Under the pieces are notes generated by a model, which had not been told where the DNA came from, searched no databases, and was given only the letters and a program-made list of their open reading frames with translations. Below are positions 47,767 through 60,393 of a DNA stretch of 64,000 nt, one piece after another. Position numbers and translations under genes: made by a program. The DNA lies in NCBI RefSeq assembly GCF_032854445.1, contig NW_027018034.1, positions 47,467 through 111,466 on the forward strand, given 5' to 3'. The number at the start of each line of letters is the position of its first letter. Within the stretch, counting starts at the first letter, position 1. Origin of the DNA: Liolophura sinensis. Lineage: Eukaryota > Mollusca > Polyplacophora > Chitonida > Chitonidae.

Positions 47767-49413
47767 ATGCGGAATTGGGCCAGGCATCTCCAGCTGTTGA
47801 AAAATTGCAAATTTCCTTGGTTTCCATGGAGTAAGACCCGTTGCTGGGCATGTGATTATGACATAAATGATCATTTAATTGTCGCTACAGCCAAAAGTAT
47901 TAGTCGGAGAGCAACGCGGTTTGCACCATTCGATTTCTCGTCTGAAAAAACGTCGGATTTGCCTTTTACAAAGAGCATTGGAACAGTTGTTTTAGTTTTG
48001 GACTTTTGCCTGGTCTTTTTGTTAATTGAAATCGGCTACACTGTACTATGTACCATTGCCACTGGTCATTACTGTATTCAACTTTTCACTATAAGTTATG
48101 TGCCCTTCGGTAGCCGAGAAAACGTCAAATCTTTGGGCCAAGCCCATTTAACTCACCCAGCAATTGTCTTACTTCTAGGTCGAAGACAATCTCAATGTCT
48201 TTATCTACATGTAGTAAAACCACATCATTTGTATCTAGAAAACACAAGGTACTTGATACAGTCTGCTGTAAAAAGTACAATTGAACACTGAACCACATCA
48301 ATAAGGTGCCAAAAGATGCGGAATTGGGCCAGGCATCTCCAGCTGTTGAAAAATTGCAAATTTCCTTGGTTTCCATGGAGTAAGAGCCGTTGCTGGGCAC
48401 GTGATTATGACATAAATGATCATTTAATTGTCGCTACAGCCACAAGTATTGGTCGGAGAGCAACGCGGTTTGGACCATTCGATATCTCGTCACAAAATAC
48501 GTCGGGTCAGCCTCTTACAAACCGCATTGCAACAGTTGTTCCAGTTTTGGACTTTTGCCTGGTCTTTTTGTGAATTGAAATCGGCTACGCTGTACTATGT
48601 ACCATCGCGACTGGTCATTACTATATTCAACTTTTCACTATAAGTTATGTGCCCTTCGGTAGCCCAGAAGACTTCAAATCTTTGGGCCAAGCCCATTTAA
48701 CTCACCCAGCAATTGTCTTACTTCTAAGTCGAAGACAATCTCAATGTCTTTATTTACATGTAGAAAAACCACACCATTTGTATCTAGAAAACACAAGGTA
48801 CTTGATACAGTTTGCTGTAAAAAGTACAATTGAACACTGACCCACATTAATAAGGTGCCAAAAGATGCGGAATTGGGCCAGGCATCTCCAGCTGTTGAAA
48901 AATTGCAAATTTCCTTGGTTTCCATGGAGTAAGAGCCGTTGCTGGGCATGTGATTATGACATAAATGATCATCTAATTGTCGCTACAGCCAAAAGTATTA
49001 GTCGGAGAGCAACGCGGTTTGCACCATTCGATTTCTCGTCACAAAATACGTCGGGTCAGCCTCTTACAAACAGCATTGCAACAGTTGTTCCAGTTTTGGA
49101 CTTTTGCCTGGTCTTTTTGTTAATTGAAATCGGCTACACTGTACTATGTACCATCGCAACTGGTGTTTACTGTATTCAACTTTTCACTATAAGTTATGTG
49201 CCCTTCGGTAGCCCAGAAGACGTCAAATCTTTGGGTCAAGCCCATTAAACTCACCCAGCAATTGTCTTACTTCTAAGTCGAAGACAATCTCAATGTCTTT
49301 ATCTACATGTAGAAAAACCACACCATTTCTATCTAGAAAACACAAGGTACTTGATACAGTCTGCTGTAAAAAGTACAACTGAACACTGACCCACATCAAT
49401 AAGGTGCCAAAAG
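47767..49413 (+). repeat. Three-unit HOR, right copy (1647 bp)
   Basis: Units start at 47767, 48316 and 48865. The first is almost identical to 46120, with CATGTG in place of CACGTG. The second differs by GCCACAAGT, a TGA created at CTTTTTGTGAATTG (about 48569) and TACGCTG. The left half of the third matches 47218, but its right half has GGTGTTTACTG and GGGTCAAGCCCATTAAAC, features continued in the 51612, 58200 and 61490 units. Confidence 0.85.
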
Positions 49414-52400
49414 ATGCGGAATTGGGCCAGGCATCTCCAGCTGTTGAAAAATTGCAAATTTCCTTGGTTTCCATGGAGTAAGAGCCGTTGCTGGGCACGT
49501 GATTATGACATAAATGATCATTTAATTGTCGCTACAGCCACAAGTGTTGGTCGGAGAGCAACGCGGTTTGCACCATTCGATTTCTCCTCATAAAATACGT
49601 CCGATTAGTCTCTTATCAACAGCTTTGGAACAGTTGTTCCAGTTTTGGACTTTTGCCTGGTCTTTTTGTTAATTGAAATCGGCTACACTGCACTATGTAC
49701 CATTGCCACTGGTCATTACTGTATTCAACTTTTCACTATAAGTTATGTGCCCTTCGGTAGCCCAGAAGACGTCAAATCTTTGGGCAAAGCCCATTTAACT
49801 CATCCAGCAATTATCTTACTTCTAGGTCGAAGACAATCTCAATGTCTTTATCTACATGTAGAAAAACCACACCATTTGTATCTAGAAAACACAAGGTACT
49901 TGATACAGTCTGCTGTAAAAAGTACAATTGAACACTGACCCACATCAATAAGGTGCCAAAAGATGCGGAATTGGGCAGGCATATCCAGCTGTTGAAAAAT
50001 TGCAAATTTCCTTGGTTTCCATGGAGTAAGAGCCGTTGCTGGGCACGTGATTATGACATAAATGATCATTTAATTGTCGCTACAGCCAAAAGTATTAGTG
50101 GGAGAGCAACGCGGTTTGCACCATTCGATATCTCGTCACAAAATACGTCGGGTCAGCCTCTTACAAACCGCATTGCAACAGTTGTTCCAGTTTTGGACTT
50201 TTGCCTGGTCTTTTTGTTAATTGAAATCGGCTACACTGTACTATGTACCATCGCGACTGGTCATTACTATATTCAACTTTTCACTATAAGTTATGTGCCC
50301 TTCGGTAGCCCAGAAGACGTCAAATTTTTGTTTCAAGCCCATTTAACTCCCCAGCAATTGTCTTACTTCTAAGTCGAAGACAATCTCAATGTCTTTATTT
50401 ACATGTAGAATATCCACACCATTTGTATCTAGAAACCACAAGGTACTTGATACAGTCTGCTGTAAAAAGTACAATCGAACACTGACCCAACATCAATAAG
50501 GTGCCAAAAGATGCGGAATTGGGCCAGGCATCTCCAGCTGTTGAAAAATTGCAAATTTCCTTGGTTTCCATGGAGTAAGAGCCATTGCTGGGCATGTGAT
50601 TATGACATAAATGATCATTTAATTGTCGCTACAGCCACAAGTATAGGTCGGAGAGCAACGCGGTTTGCACCATTCGATTTCTCGTTACAAAATACGTCGG
50701 GTCAGCCTCTTACAAACAGCATTGCAACAGTTTGTTCCAGTTTTGGACTTTTGCCTGGTCTTTTTGTTAATTGAAATCGGCCTACACTGTACTATGTACC
50801 ATCGCGACTGGTCCTTTACTGTATTCAACTTTTCACTATAAGTATGTGCCCTTCGGTAGCCCAGAAGACGTCAAATCTTTGGGTCAAGCCCATTAACTCA
50901 CTCAGCAATTGGTCTTATTTCTAAGTCGAAGACAATCTCAATGTCTTTATTTACATGTAGAAAAACCACACCATTTGTATCTAGAAAACACAAGGTACTT
51001 GATACAGTCTGCTGTAAATAGTATAATTGAACACTGACCCACATCAATAAGGTGCAAAAAGATGCGGAATTGGGCCAGGCATCTCCAGCTGTTGAAAAAT
51101 TGCAAATTTCCTTGGTTTCCATGGAGTAAGAGCCGTTGCTGGGCACGTGATTATGACATAAATGATCATTTAATTGTCGCTACAGCCAAAAGTATGGTCG
51201 GAGAGCAACGCGGTTTTGTACCATTCGATTTCTCGTCACAAAATACGTCGGATTAGTCCCATACAAACAGCATTGGAACAGTTGTTCCAGTTTTGGACTT
51301 TTGCCTGGTCTTTTTGTTAATTGAAATCGGCTACACTCTACTATGTACCATTGCCACTGGTCATTACTGTATTCAACTTTTCACTATAAGTTATGTGCCC
51401 TTCGGTAGCCCAGAAGACGTCAAATCTTTTGGGCTAAGCCCATTTAACTCACCCAGCAATTGTCTTACTTCTAAGTCGAAGACAATCTCAATGTCTTTAT
51501 TTACATGTAGAAAAACCACACCATTTGTATCTAGAAAACACAAGGTACTTGATACAGTCTGCTGTAAAAAGTACAATTGAACACTGACCCACTTTAATAA
51601 GGTGCCAAAAGATGCGGAATTGGGCCAGGCATCTCCAGCTGTTGAAAAATTGCAAATTTCCTTGGTTTCCATGGAGTAAGAGCCATTGCTGGGCATGTGA
51701 TTATGACATAAATGATCATTTAATTGTCGCTACAGCCAAAAGTATTAGTCGGAGAGCAACGCGGTTTGCACCATTCGATTTCTCGTCACAAAATACGTCG
51801 GGATAGTCCTCTTACAAACAGCATTGCAACAGTTGTTCCAGTTTTGGACTTTTGCCTGGTCTTTTTGTTAATTGAAATCGGCTACACTGTACTATGTACC
51901 ATCGCGACTGGTCTTTACTGTATTCACCTTTCACTATAAGTTATGTGCCCTTCGGTAGCCCAGAAGACGTCAAATCTTTGGGTCAAGCCCATTAAACTCA
52001 CCCAGCAATTGTCTTACTTCTAAGTCGAAGACAATCTCAATGTCTTTATCTACATGTAGAAAAACCACACCATTTCTATCTAGAAAACACAAGGTACTTG
52101 ATACAGTCTGCTGTAAAAAGTCCAACTGAACACTGACCCACATCAATAAGGTGCCAAAAGATGCGGAATTGGGCCAGGCATCTCCAGCTGTTGAAAATTG
52201 CAAATTTCCTTGGTTTCCCATGGAGTAAGAGCCGTTGCTGGGCACGTGATTATGACATAAATGATCAATTAATTGTCGCTACAGCCACAAGTGTTGGTCG
52301 GAGAGCAACGCGGTTTGCACCATTCGATTTCTCCTCATAAAATACGTCGGATTAGTCTCTTATCAACAGCATTGGAACAGTTGTTCCAGTTTTGGACTTT

Positions 52401-52709
52401 TGCCTGGTCTTTTTGTTAATTGAAATCGGCTACGCTGCACTATGTACCATTGCCACTGGTCATTACTGTATTCAACTTTTCACTATAAGTTATGTGCCCT
52501 TCGGTAGCCCAGAAGACGTCAAATCTTTGGGCCAAGCCCATTTAACTCATCCAGCAATTGTCTTACTTCTAGGTCGAAGACAATCTCAATGTCTTTATCT
52601 ACATGTAGAAAAACCACACCATTTGTGTCTAGAAAACACAAGGTACTTGATACAGTCTGCTGTAAAAAGTACAATTGAACACTGACCCACATCAATAAGG
52701 TGCCAAAAG
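49414..52709 (+). repeat. Subfamily III block, indel-rich, with a 5-unit spaced copy
   Basis: Units start at 49414, 49963, 50511, 51062, 51612 and 52161. The unit at 49414 recurs at 52161 (offset 2747), sharing AAGTGTTGGTCGG, CTCCTCATAAAATACG, CTGCACTATG and CTTCTAGGTCG. The trio 49963-51611 corresponds in order to 57651-59297 and 60941-62590: AAATTTTTGTTTC with CTCCCCCAG-like sequence, then CCATTGCTGGGCATGTG with TCTCGTTAC, then GGTTTGTACC with TCTTTTGGGCTAAG. Single-base indels are frequent (GTTTGTTCC, GGCCTACAC, AAGTATGTGCC, CCATTAACTC, CAATTGGTC, AGTATGGTCGG), giving lengths of 548-551. Confidence 0.78.
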
Positions 52710-55700
52710 ATGCGGAATTGGGCCAGGCATCTCCAGCTGTTGAAAAATTGCAAATTTCCTTGGTTTCCATGGAGTAAGAGCCGTTGCTGGGCACGTGATT
52801 ATGACATAAATGATCATTTAATTGTCGCTACAGCCAAAAGTATTGGTGGGAGAGCAACGCGGTTTGCACCATTCGATATCTCGTCACAAAATACGTCGGG
52901 TCAGCCTCTTACAAACCGCATTGCAACAGTTGTTCCAGTTTTGGACTTTTGCCTGGTCTTTTTGTTAATTGAAATCGGCTACACTGTACTATGTACCATC
53001 GCGACTGGTCATTACTGTATTCAACTTTTCACTATAAGTTATGTGCCCTTCGGTAGCCCAGAAGACGTCAAATCTTTGGGCTAAGCCCATTTAACTCACC
53101 CAGCAATTGTCTTACTTCTAAGTCGAAGACAATCTCAATGTCTTTATCTACATGTAGAAAAACCACACCATTTGTATCTAGAAAACACAAGGTACTTGAT
53201 ACAGTCTGCTGTGAAAAGTACAATCGAACACTGACCCACATCAATAAGGTGCCAAAAGATGCGGAATTGGGCCAGGCATCTCCAGCTGTTGAAAAATTGC
53301 AAATTTCCTTGATTTCCATGGAGTAAGACCCGTTGCTGGGCACGTGATTATGACATAAATGATCATTTAATTGTCGCTACAGCCAAAAGTATTAGTCGGA
53401 GAGCAACGCGGTTTGCACCATTCGATTTCTCGTCAGAAAAAACGTCGGATTTGCCTTTTACAAAGAGCATTGGAACAGTTGTTTCAGTTTTTGACTTTTG
53501 CCTGGTCTTTTTGTTAATTGAAATCGGCTACACTGTACTATGTACCATTGCCACTGGTCATTACTGTATTCAACTTTTCACTATAAGTTATGTGCCCTTC
53601 GGTAGCCCAGAAGACTTCAAATCTTTGGGCCAAGCCCATTTAACTCACCCAGCAATTGTCTTACTTCTAAGTCGAAGACAATCTCAATGTCTTTATTTAC
53701 ATGTAGAAAAACCACACCATTTGTATCTAGAAAACACAAGGTACTTGATACAGTCTGCTGTAAAAAGTACAATCGAACACTGACCCACATTAATAAGGTG
53801 CCAAAAGATGCGGAATTGGGCCAGGCATCTCCAGCTGTTGAAAAATTGCAAATTTCCTTGGTTTCCATGGAGTAAGAGCCATTGCTGGGCATGTGATTAT
53901 GACATAAATGATCATTTAATTGTCGCTACAGCCAAAAGTATTAGTCGGAGAGCAACGCGGTTTGCACCATTCGATTTCTCGTCACAAAATACGGCGGGTC
54001 AGACTCTTTCAAACAGCATTGCAACAGTTGTTCCAGTTTTAGACTTTTGCCTGGTCTTTTTGTTAATTGAAATCGGCTACACTGCACCATGTACCATTGC
54101 CACTGGTCATTACTGTATTCAACTTTTCACTATAAGTTATGTGCCCTTCGGTAGCCCAGAAGACGTCAAATCTTTGGGCCAAGCCCATTTAACTCATCCA
54201 GCAATTGTCTTACTTCTAGGTCGAAGACAATCTCAATGTCTTTATCTACATGTAGAAAAACCACACCATTTGTATCTAGAAAACACAAGGTACTTGATAC
54301 AGTCTGCTGTAAAAAGTACAATTGAACACTGACCCACATCAATAAAGTGCCAAAAGATGCGGAATTGGGCCAGGCATATCCAGCTGTTGAAAAATTGCAA
54401 ATTTCCTTGGTTTCCATGGAGTAAGAGCCGTTGCTGGGCACGTGATTATGACATCAATGATCATTTAATTGTCGCTACAGCCAAAAGTATTGGTGGGAGA
54501 GCAACGCGGTTTGCACCATTCGATATCTCGTCACAAAATACGTCGGGTCAGCCTCTTACAAACAGCATTGCAACAGTTGTTCCAGTTTTGGACTTTTGCC
54601 TGGTCTTTTTGTTAATTGAAATCGGCTACACTGTACTATGTACCATCGCGACTGGTCATTACTATATTCAACTTTTCACTATAAGTTATGTGCCCTTCGG
54701 TAGCCCAGAAGACGTCAAATCTTTGGGCCAAGCCCATTTAACTCACCCAGCAATTGTCTTACTTCTAAGTCGAAGACAATCTCAATGTCTTTATCTACAT
54801 GTAGAAAAACTACACCATTTGTATCTAGAAAACACAAGGTACTTGGTACAGTCTGCTGTAAAAAGTACAATTGAACACTGACCCACATCAATAAGGTGCC
54901 AAAAGATGCGGAATTGGGCCAGGCATCTCCAGCTGTTGAAAAATTGCAAATTTCCTTGGTTTCCATGGAGTAAGAGCCGTTGCTGGGCACGTGATTATGA
55001 CATAAATGATCATTTAATTGTCGCTACAGCCAAAAGTATTGGTCGGAGAGCAACGCGGTTTGCACCATTCGATTTCTCGTCACAAAATACGTCGGGATAG
55101 TCTCTTACAAACAGCATTGCAACAGTTGTTCCAGTTTTGGACTTTTGCCTGGTCTTTTTGTTAATTGAAATCGGCTACACTGTACTATGTACCATCGCGA
55201 CTGGTCTTTACTGTATTCAACTTTTCACTATAAGTTATGTGCCCTTCGGTAGCCCAGAAGACGTCAAATCTTTGGGCTAAGCCCATTTAACTCCCCCAGC
55301 AATTGTCTTACTTCTAAGTCGAAGACAATCGCAATGTCTTTATCTACATGTAGAAAAACCACACCATTTGTATCTAGAAAACACAAGGTACTTGATACAG
55401 TCTGCTGTGAAAAGTACAATCGAACACTGACCCACATCAATAAGGTGCCAAAAGATGCGGAATTGGGCCAGGCATCTCCAGCTGTTGAAAAATTGCAAAT
55501 TTCCTTGATTTCCATGGAGTAAGACCCGTTGCTGGGCACGTGATTATGACATAAATGATCATTTAATTGTCGCTACAGCCAAAAGTATTAGTCGGAGAGC
55601 AACGCGGTTTGCACCATTCGATTTCTCGTCAGAAAAAACGTCGGATTTGCCTTTTACAAAGAGCATTGGAACAGTTGTTTCAGTTTTGGACTTTTGCCTG

Positions 55701-57101
55701 GTCTTTTTGTTAATTGAAATCGGCTACACTGTACTATGTACCATTGCCACTGGTCATTACTGTATTCAACTTTTCACTATAAGTTATGTGCCCTTCGGTA
55801 GCCCAGAAGACTTCAAATCTTTGGGCCAAGCCCATTTAACTCACCCAGCAATTGTCTTACTTCTAAGTCGAAGACAATCTCAATGTCTTTATTTACATGT
55901 AGAAAAACCACACCATTTGTATCTAGAAAACACAAGGTACTTGATACAGTCTGCTGTAAAAAGTACAATCGAACACTGACCCACATTAATAAGGTGCCAA
56001 AAGATGCGGAATTGGGCCAGGCATCTCCAGCTGTTGAAAAATTGCAAATTTCCTTGGTTTCCATGGAGTAAGAGCCGTTGCTGGGCATGTGATTATGACA
56101 TAAATGATCATTTAATTGTCGCTACAGCCAAAAGTATTAGTCGGAGAGCAACGCGGTTTGCACCATTCGATTTCTCGTCACAAAATACGGCGGGTCAGAC
56201 TCTTACAAACAGCATTGCAACAGTTGTTCCAGTTTTAGACTTTTGCCTGGTCTTTTTGTTAATTGAAATCGGCTACACTGCACCATGTACCATTGCCACT
56301 GGTCATTACTGTATTCAACTTTTCACTATAAGTTATGTGCCCTTCGGTAGCCCAGAAGACGTCAAATCTTTGGGCCAAGCCCATTTAACTCATCCAGCAA
56401 TTGTCTTACTTCTAGGTCGAAGACAATCTCAATGTCTTTATCTACATGTAGAAAAACCACACCATTTGTATCTAGAAAACACAAGGTACTTGATACAGTC
56501 TGCTGTGAAAAGTACAATCGAACACTGACCCACATCAATAAGGTGCCAAAAGATGCGGAATTGGGCCAGGCATCTCCAGCTGTTGAAAAATTGCAAATTT
56601 CCTTGATTTCCATGGAGTAAGACCCGTTGCTGGGCACGTGATTATGACATAAATGATCATTTAATTGTCGCTACAGCCAAAAGTATTAGTCGGAGAGCAA
56701 CGCGGTTTGCACCATTCGATTTCTCGTCAGAAAAAACGTCGGATTTGCCTTTTACAAAGAGCATTGGAACAGTTGTTTCAGTTTTGGACTTTTGCCTGGT
56801 CTTTTTGTTAATTGAAATCGGCTACACTGTACTATGTACCATTGCCACTGGTCATTACTGTATTCAACTTTTCACTATAAGTTATGTGCCCTTCGGTAGC
56901 CCAGAAGACGTCAAATCTTTGGGCCAAGCCCATTTAACTCATCCAGCAATTGTCTTACTTCTAGGTCGAAGACAATCTCAATGTCTTTATCTACATGTAG
57001 AAAAACCACACCATTTGTATCTAGAAAACACAAGGTACTTGATACAGTCTGCTGTAAAAAGTACAATTGAACACTGACCCACATCAATAAAGTGCCAAAA
57101 G
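52710..57101 (+). repeat. Subfamily III block of eight units with 2-, 4- and 5-unit spaced copies
   Basis: Units start at 52710, 53259, 53808, 54357, 54906, 55455, 56004 and 56553, all 549 bp. A type with TCGTCAGAAAAAACG, GGATTTGCC and GTAAGACCCG occurs at 53259, 55455 and 56553; it is related to the 46120 type. A type with TACGGCGGGTCAG and CTGCACCATG occurs at 53808 and 56004. The types at 54357 and 54906 recur at 57102 and 57651 (offset 2745). The unit at 56004 ends with GCTGTGAAAAGTAC, borrowed from the 54906 type, so a switch lies in about 56411-56508. The unit at 56553 combines the left part of 55455 with the right part of 56004. Confidence 0.82.
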
Positions 57102-60100
57102 ATGCGGAATTGGGCCAGGCATATCCAGCTGTTGAAAAATTGCAAATTTCCTTGGTTTCCATGGAGTAAGAGCCGTTGCTGGGCACGTGATTATGACATC
57201 AATGATCATTTAATTGTCGCTACAGCCAAAAGTATTGGTGGGAGAGCAACGCGGTTTGCACCATTCGATATCTCGTCACAAAATACGTCGGGTCAGCCTC
57301 TTACAAACCGCATTGCAACAGTTGTTCCAGTTTTGGACTTTTGCCTGGTCTTTTTGTTAATTGAAATCGGCTACACTGTACTATGTACCATCGCGACTGG
57401 TCATTACTATATTCAACTTTTCACTATAAGTTTTGTGCCCTTCGGTAGCCCAGAAGACGTCAAATCTTTGGGCCAAGCCCATTTAACTCACCCAGCAATT
57501 GTCTTACTTCTAAGTCGAAGACAATCTCAATGTCTTTATCTACATGTAGAAAAACTACACCATTTGTATCTAGAAAACACAAGGTACTTGGTACAGTCTG
57601 CTGTAAAAAGTACAATTGAACACTGACCCACATCAATAAGGTGCCAAAAGATGCGGAATTGGGCCAGGCATCTCCAGCTGTTGAAAAATTGCAAATTTCC
57701 TTGGTTTCCATGGAGTAAGAGCCGTTGCTGGGCACGTGATTATGACATAAATGATCATTTAATTGTCGCTACAGCCAACAGTATTGGTCGGAGAGCAACG
57801 CGGTTTGCACCATTCGATTTCTCGTCACAAAATACGTCGGATTAGTCTCTTACAAACAGTATTGCAACAGTTGTTCCAGTTTTGGACTTTTGCCTGGTCT
57901 TTTTTGTTAATTGAAATCGGCTACACTGTACTATGTACCATCGCGACTGGTCTTCACTGTATTCAACTTTTCACTATAAGTTATGTGCCCTTCGGTAGCC
58001 CAGAAGACGTCAAATTTTTGTTTCCAGCCCATTTAACTCCCCCAGCAATTGTCTTACTTCTAAGTCGAAGACAATCTCAATGTCTTTATTTACATGTAGA
58101 AAACCACAACATTTGTATCTAGAAACCACAAAGTACTTGATACAGTCTGCTGTAAAAAGTACAATTGAACACTGACCCACATCAATAAGGTGCCAAAAGA
58201 TGCGGAATTGGGCCAGGCATCTCCCAGCTGTTGAAAAATTGCAAATTTCCTTGGTTTCCATGGAGTAAGAGCCATTGCTGGGCATGTGATTATGATATAA
58301 ATGATCATTTAATTGTCGCTACATCCACAAGTATTGGTCGGAGAGCAACGCGGTTTGCACCATTCGATTTCTCGTTACAAAATACGTCGGGTCAGCCTCT
58401 TACAAACAGCATTGCAACAGTTGTTCCAGTTTTGGACTTTTGCCTGGTCTTTTTGTTAATTGAAATCGGCTACACTGTACTATGTACCATCGCGACTGGT
58501 CTTTACTGTATTCAACTTTTCACTATAAGTTATGTGCCCTTCGGTAGCCCAGAAGACGTCAAATCTTTGGGTCAAGCCCATTAAACTCACTCAGCAATTG
58601 TCTTATTTCTAAGTCGAAGACAATCTCAATGTCTTTATTTACATGTAGAAAAACCACACCATTTGTATCTAGAAACACAAGGTACTTGATACAGTCTGCT
58701 GTAAATAGTATAATTGAACACTGACCCACATCAATTAAGGTGCAAAAAGATGCGGAATTGGGCCAGGCATCTCCAGCTGTTGAAAAATTGCAAATTTCCT
58801 GGTTTCCATGGAGTAAGAGCCGTTGCTGGGCACGTGATTATGACATAAATGATCATTTAATTGTCGCTACAGCCAAAAGTATTGGTCGGAGAGCAACGCG
58901 GTTTGTACCATTCGATTTCTCGTCACAAAATACGTCGGATTAGTCCCTTACAAACAGCATTGGAACAGTTGTTCCAGTTTTGGACTTTTGCCTGGTCTTT
59001 TGTTAATTGAAATCGGCTACACTCTACTATGTACCATTGCCACTGGTCATTACTGTATTCAACTTTTCACTATAAGTTATGTGCCCTTCGGTAGCCCAGA
59101 AGACGTCAAATCTTTTGGGCTAAGCCCATTTAACTCACCCAGCAATTGTCTTACTTCTAAGTCGAAGACAATCTCAATGTCTTTATTTACAAGTAGAAAA
59201 ACCACACCATTTGTATCTAGAAAACACAAGGTACTTGATACAGTCTGCTGTAAAAAGTACAATCGAACACTGACCCACATCAATAAGGTGCAAAAAGATG
59301 CGGAATTGGGCCAGGCATCTCCAGCTGTTGAAAAATTGCAATTTCCCTGGTTTCCATGGAGTAAGAGCCGTTGCTGGGCATGTGATTATGACATAAATGA
59401 TCATTTAATTGTCGCTACAGCCAAAAGTATTGGTTGGAGAGCAACGCGGTTTGCACCATTCGATTTCTCGTCACAAAATACGTCGGGTCAGCCTCTTACA
59501 AACAGCATTGCAACAGTGTTACAGTTTTTGGACTTTTGCCTGGTCTTTTTGTTAATTGAAATCGGCTACACTGTACTATGTACCATCGCGACTGGTCATT
59601 ACTGTATTCAACTTTTCACTATAAGTTATGTGCCCTTCGGTAGCCCAGAAGACGTCAAATCTTTGGGCCAAGCCCATTTAACTCACCCAGCAATTGTCTT
59701 ACTTCTAAGTCGAAGACAATCTCAGTGTCTTTATCTACATGTAGAAAAACTACACCATTTGTATCTAGAAAACACAAGGTACTTGGTACAGTCTGCTGTA
59801 AAAAGTACAATTGAACACTGACCCACATCAATAAGGTGCCAAAAGATGCGGAATTGGGCCAGGCATCTCCAGCTGTTGAAAAATTGCAAATTTCCTTGGT
59901 TTCCATGGAGTAAGAGCCGTTGCTGGCACGTGATCATGACATAAATGATCATTTAATTGTCGCTACAGCCAAAAGTATTGGCCGGAGAGCAACGCGGTTT
60001 TGCACCATTCGATTTCTCGTCACAAAATACGTCGGGTCAGCCTCTTACAAACCGCATTGCAACAGTTGTTCCAGTTTTGGACTTTTGCCTGGTCTTTTTG

Positions 60101-60393
60101 TTAATTGAAATCGGCTACACTGCACCATGTACCATTGCCACTGGTCATTACTGTATTCAACTTTTCACTATAAGTTATGTGCCTTCGGTAGCCCAGAAGA
60201 CGTCAAATCTTTGGGCCCAAGCCCATTTAACTCATCCAGCAATTGTCTTATTTCTAGGTCGAAGACAATCTCAATGTCTTTATCTACATGTAGAAAAACC
60301 ACACCATTTGTATCTAGAAAACACAAGGTACTTGATACAGTCTGCTGTAAAAAGTACAATTGAACACTGACCCACATCAATAAGTGCCAAAAG
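57102..60393 (+). repeat. Six-unit HOR, left copy (3292 bp)
   Basis: Units start at 57102, 57651, 58200, 58750, 59298 and 59846. Markers in order: AAAGTGCC before the first with CATATCCAGC and GGTGGGAGAGC; AAATTTTTGTTTCC in the second; CTACATCCACAAG and CCATTGCTGGGCATGTG in the third; GGTTTGTACC and TTTTGGGCTAAG in the fourth; a mixed unit; then CTGCACCATG with TTTCTAGGTCG. The first four are repeated at 60394-62590. Indels are common from about 58200 (CTCCCAGC, AATTAAGG, TTTCCTGG, CAGTGTTACAG, GCTGGCACG). Confidence 0.8.

Noticed and set aside
58988-59821. Longest open frame in the array (277 codons)
   Set aside because: It exists only because compensating indels (a lost T near 59000, an extra T near 59114, a lost base near 59340) join different frames across two units. 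It starts at TTG and has no domain match I recognise.
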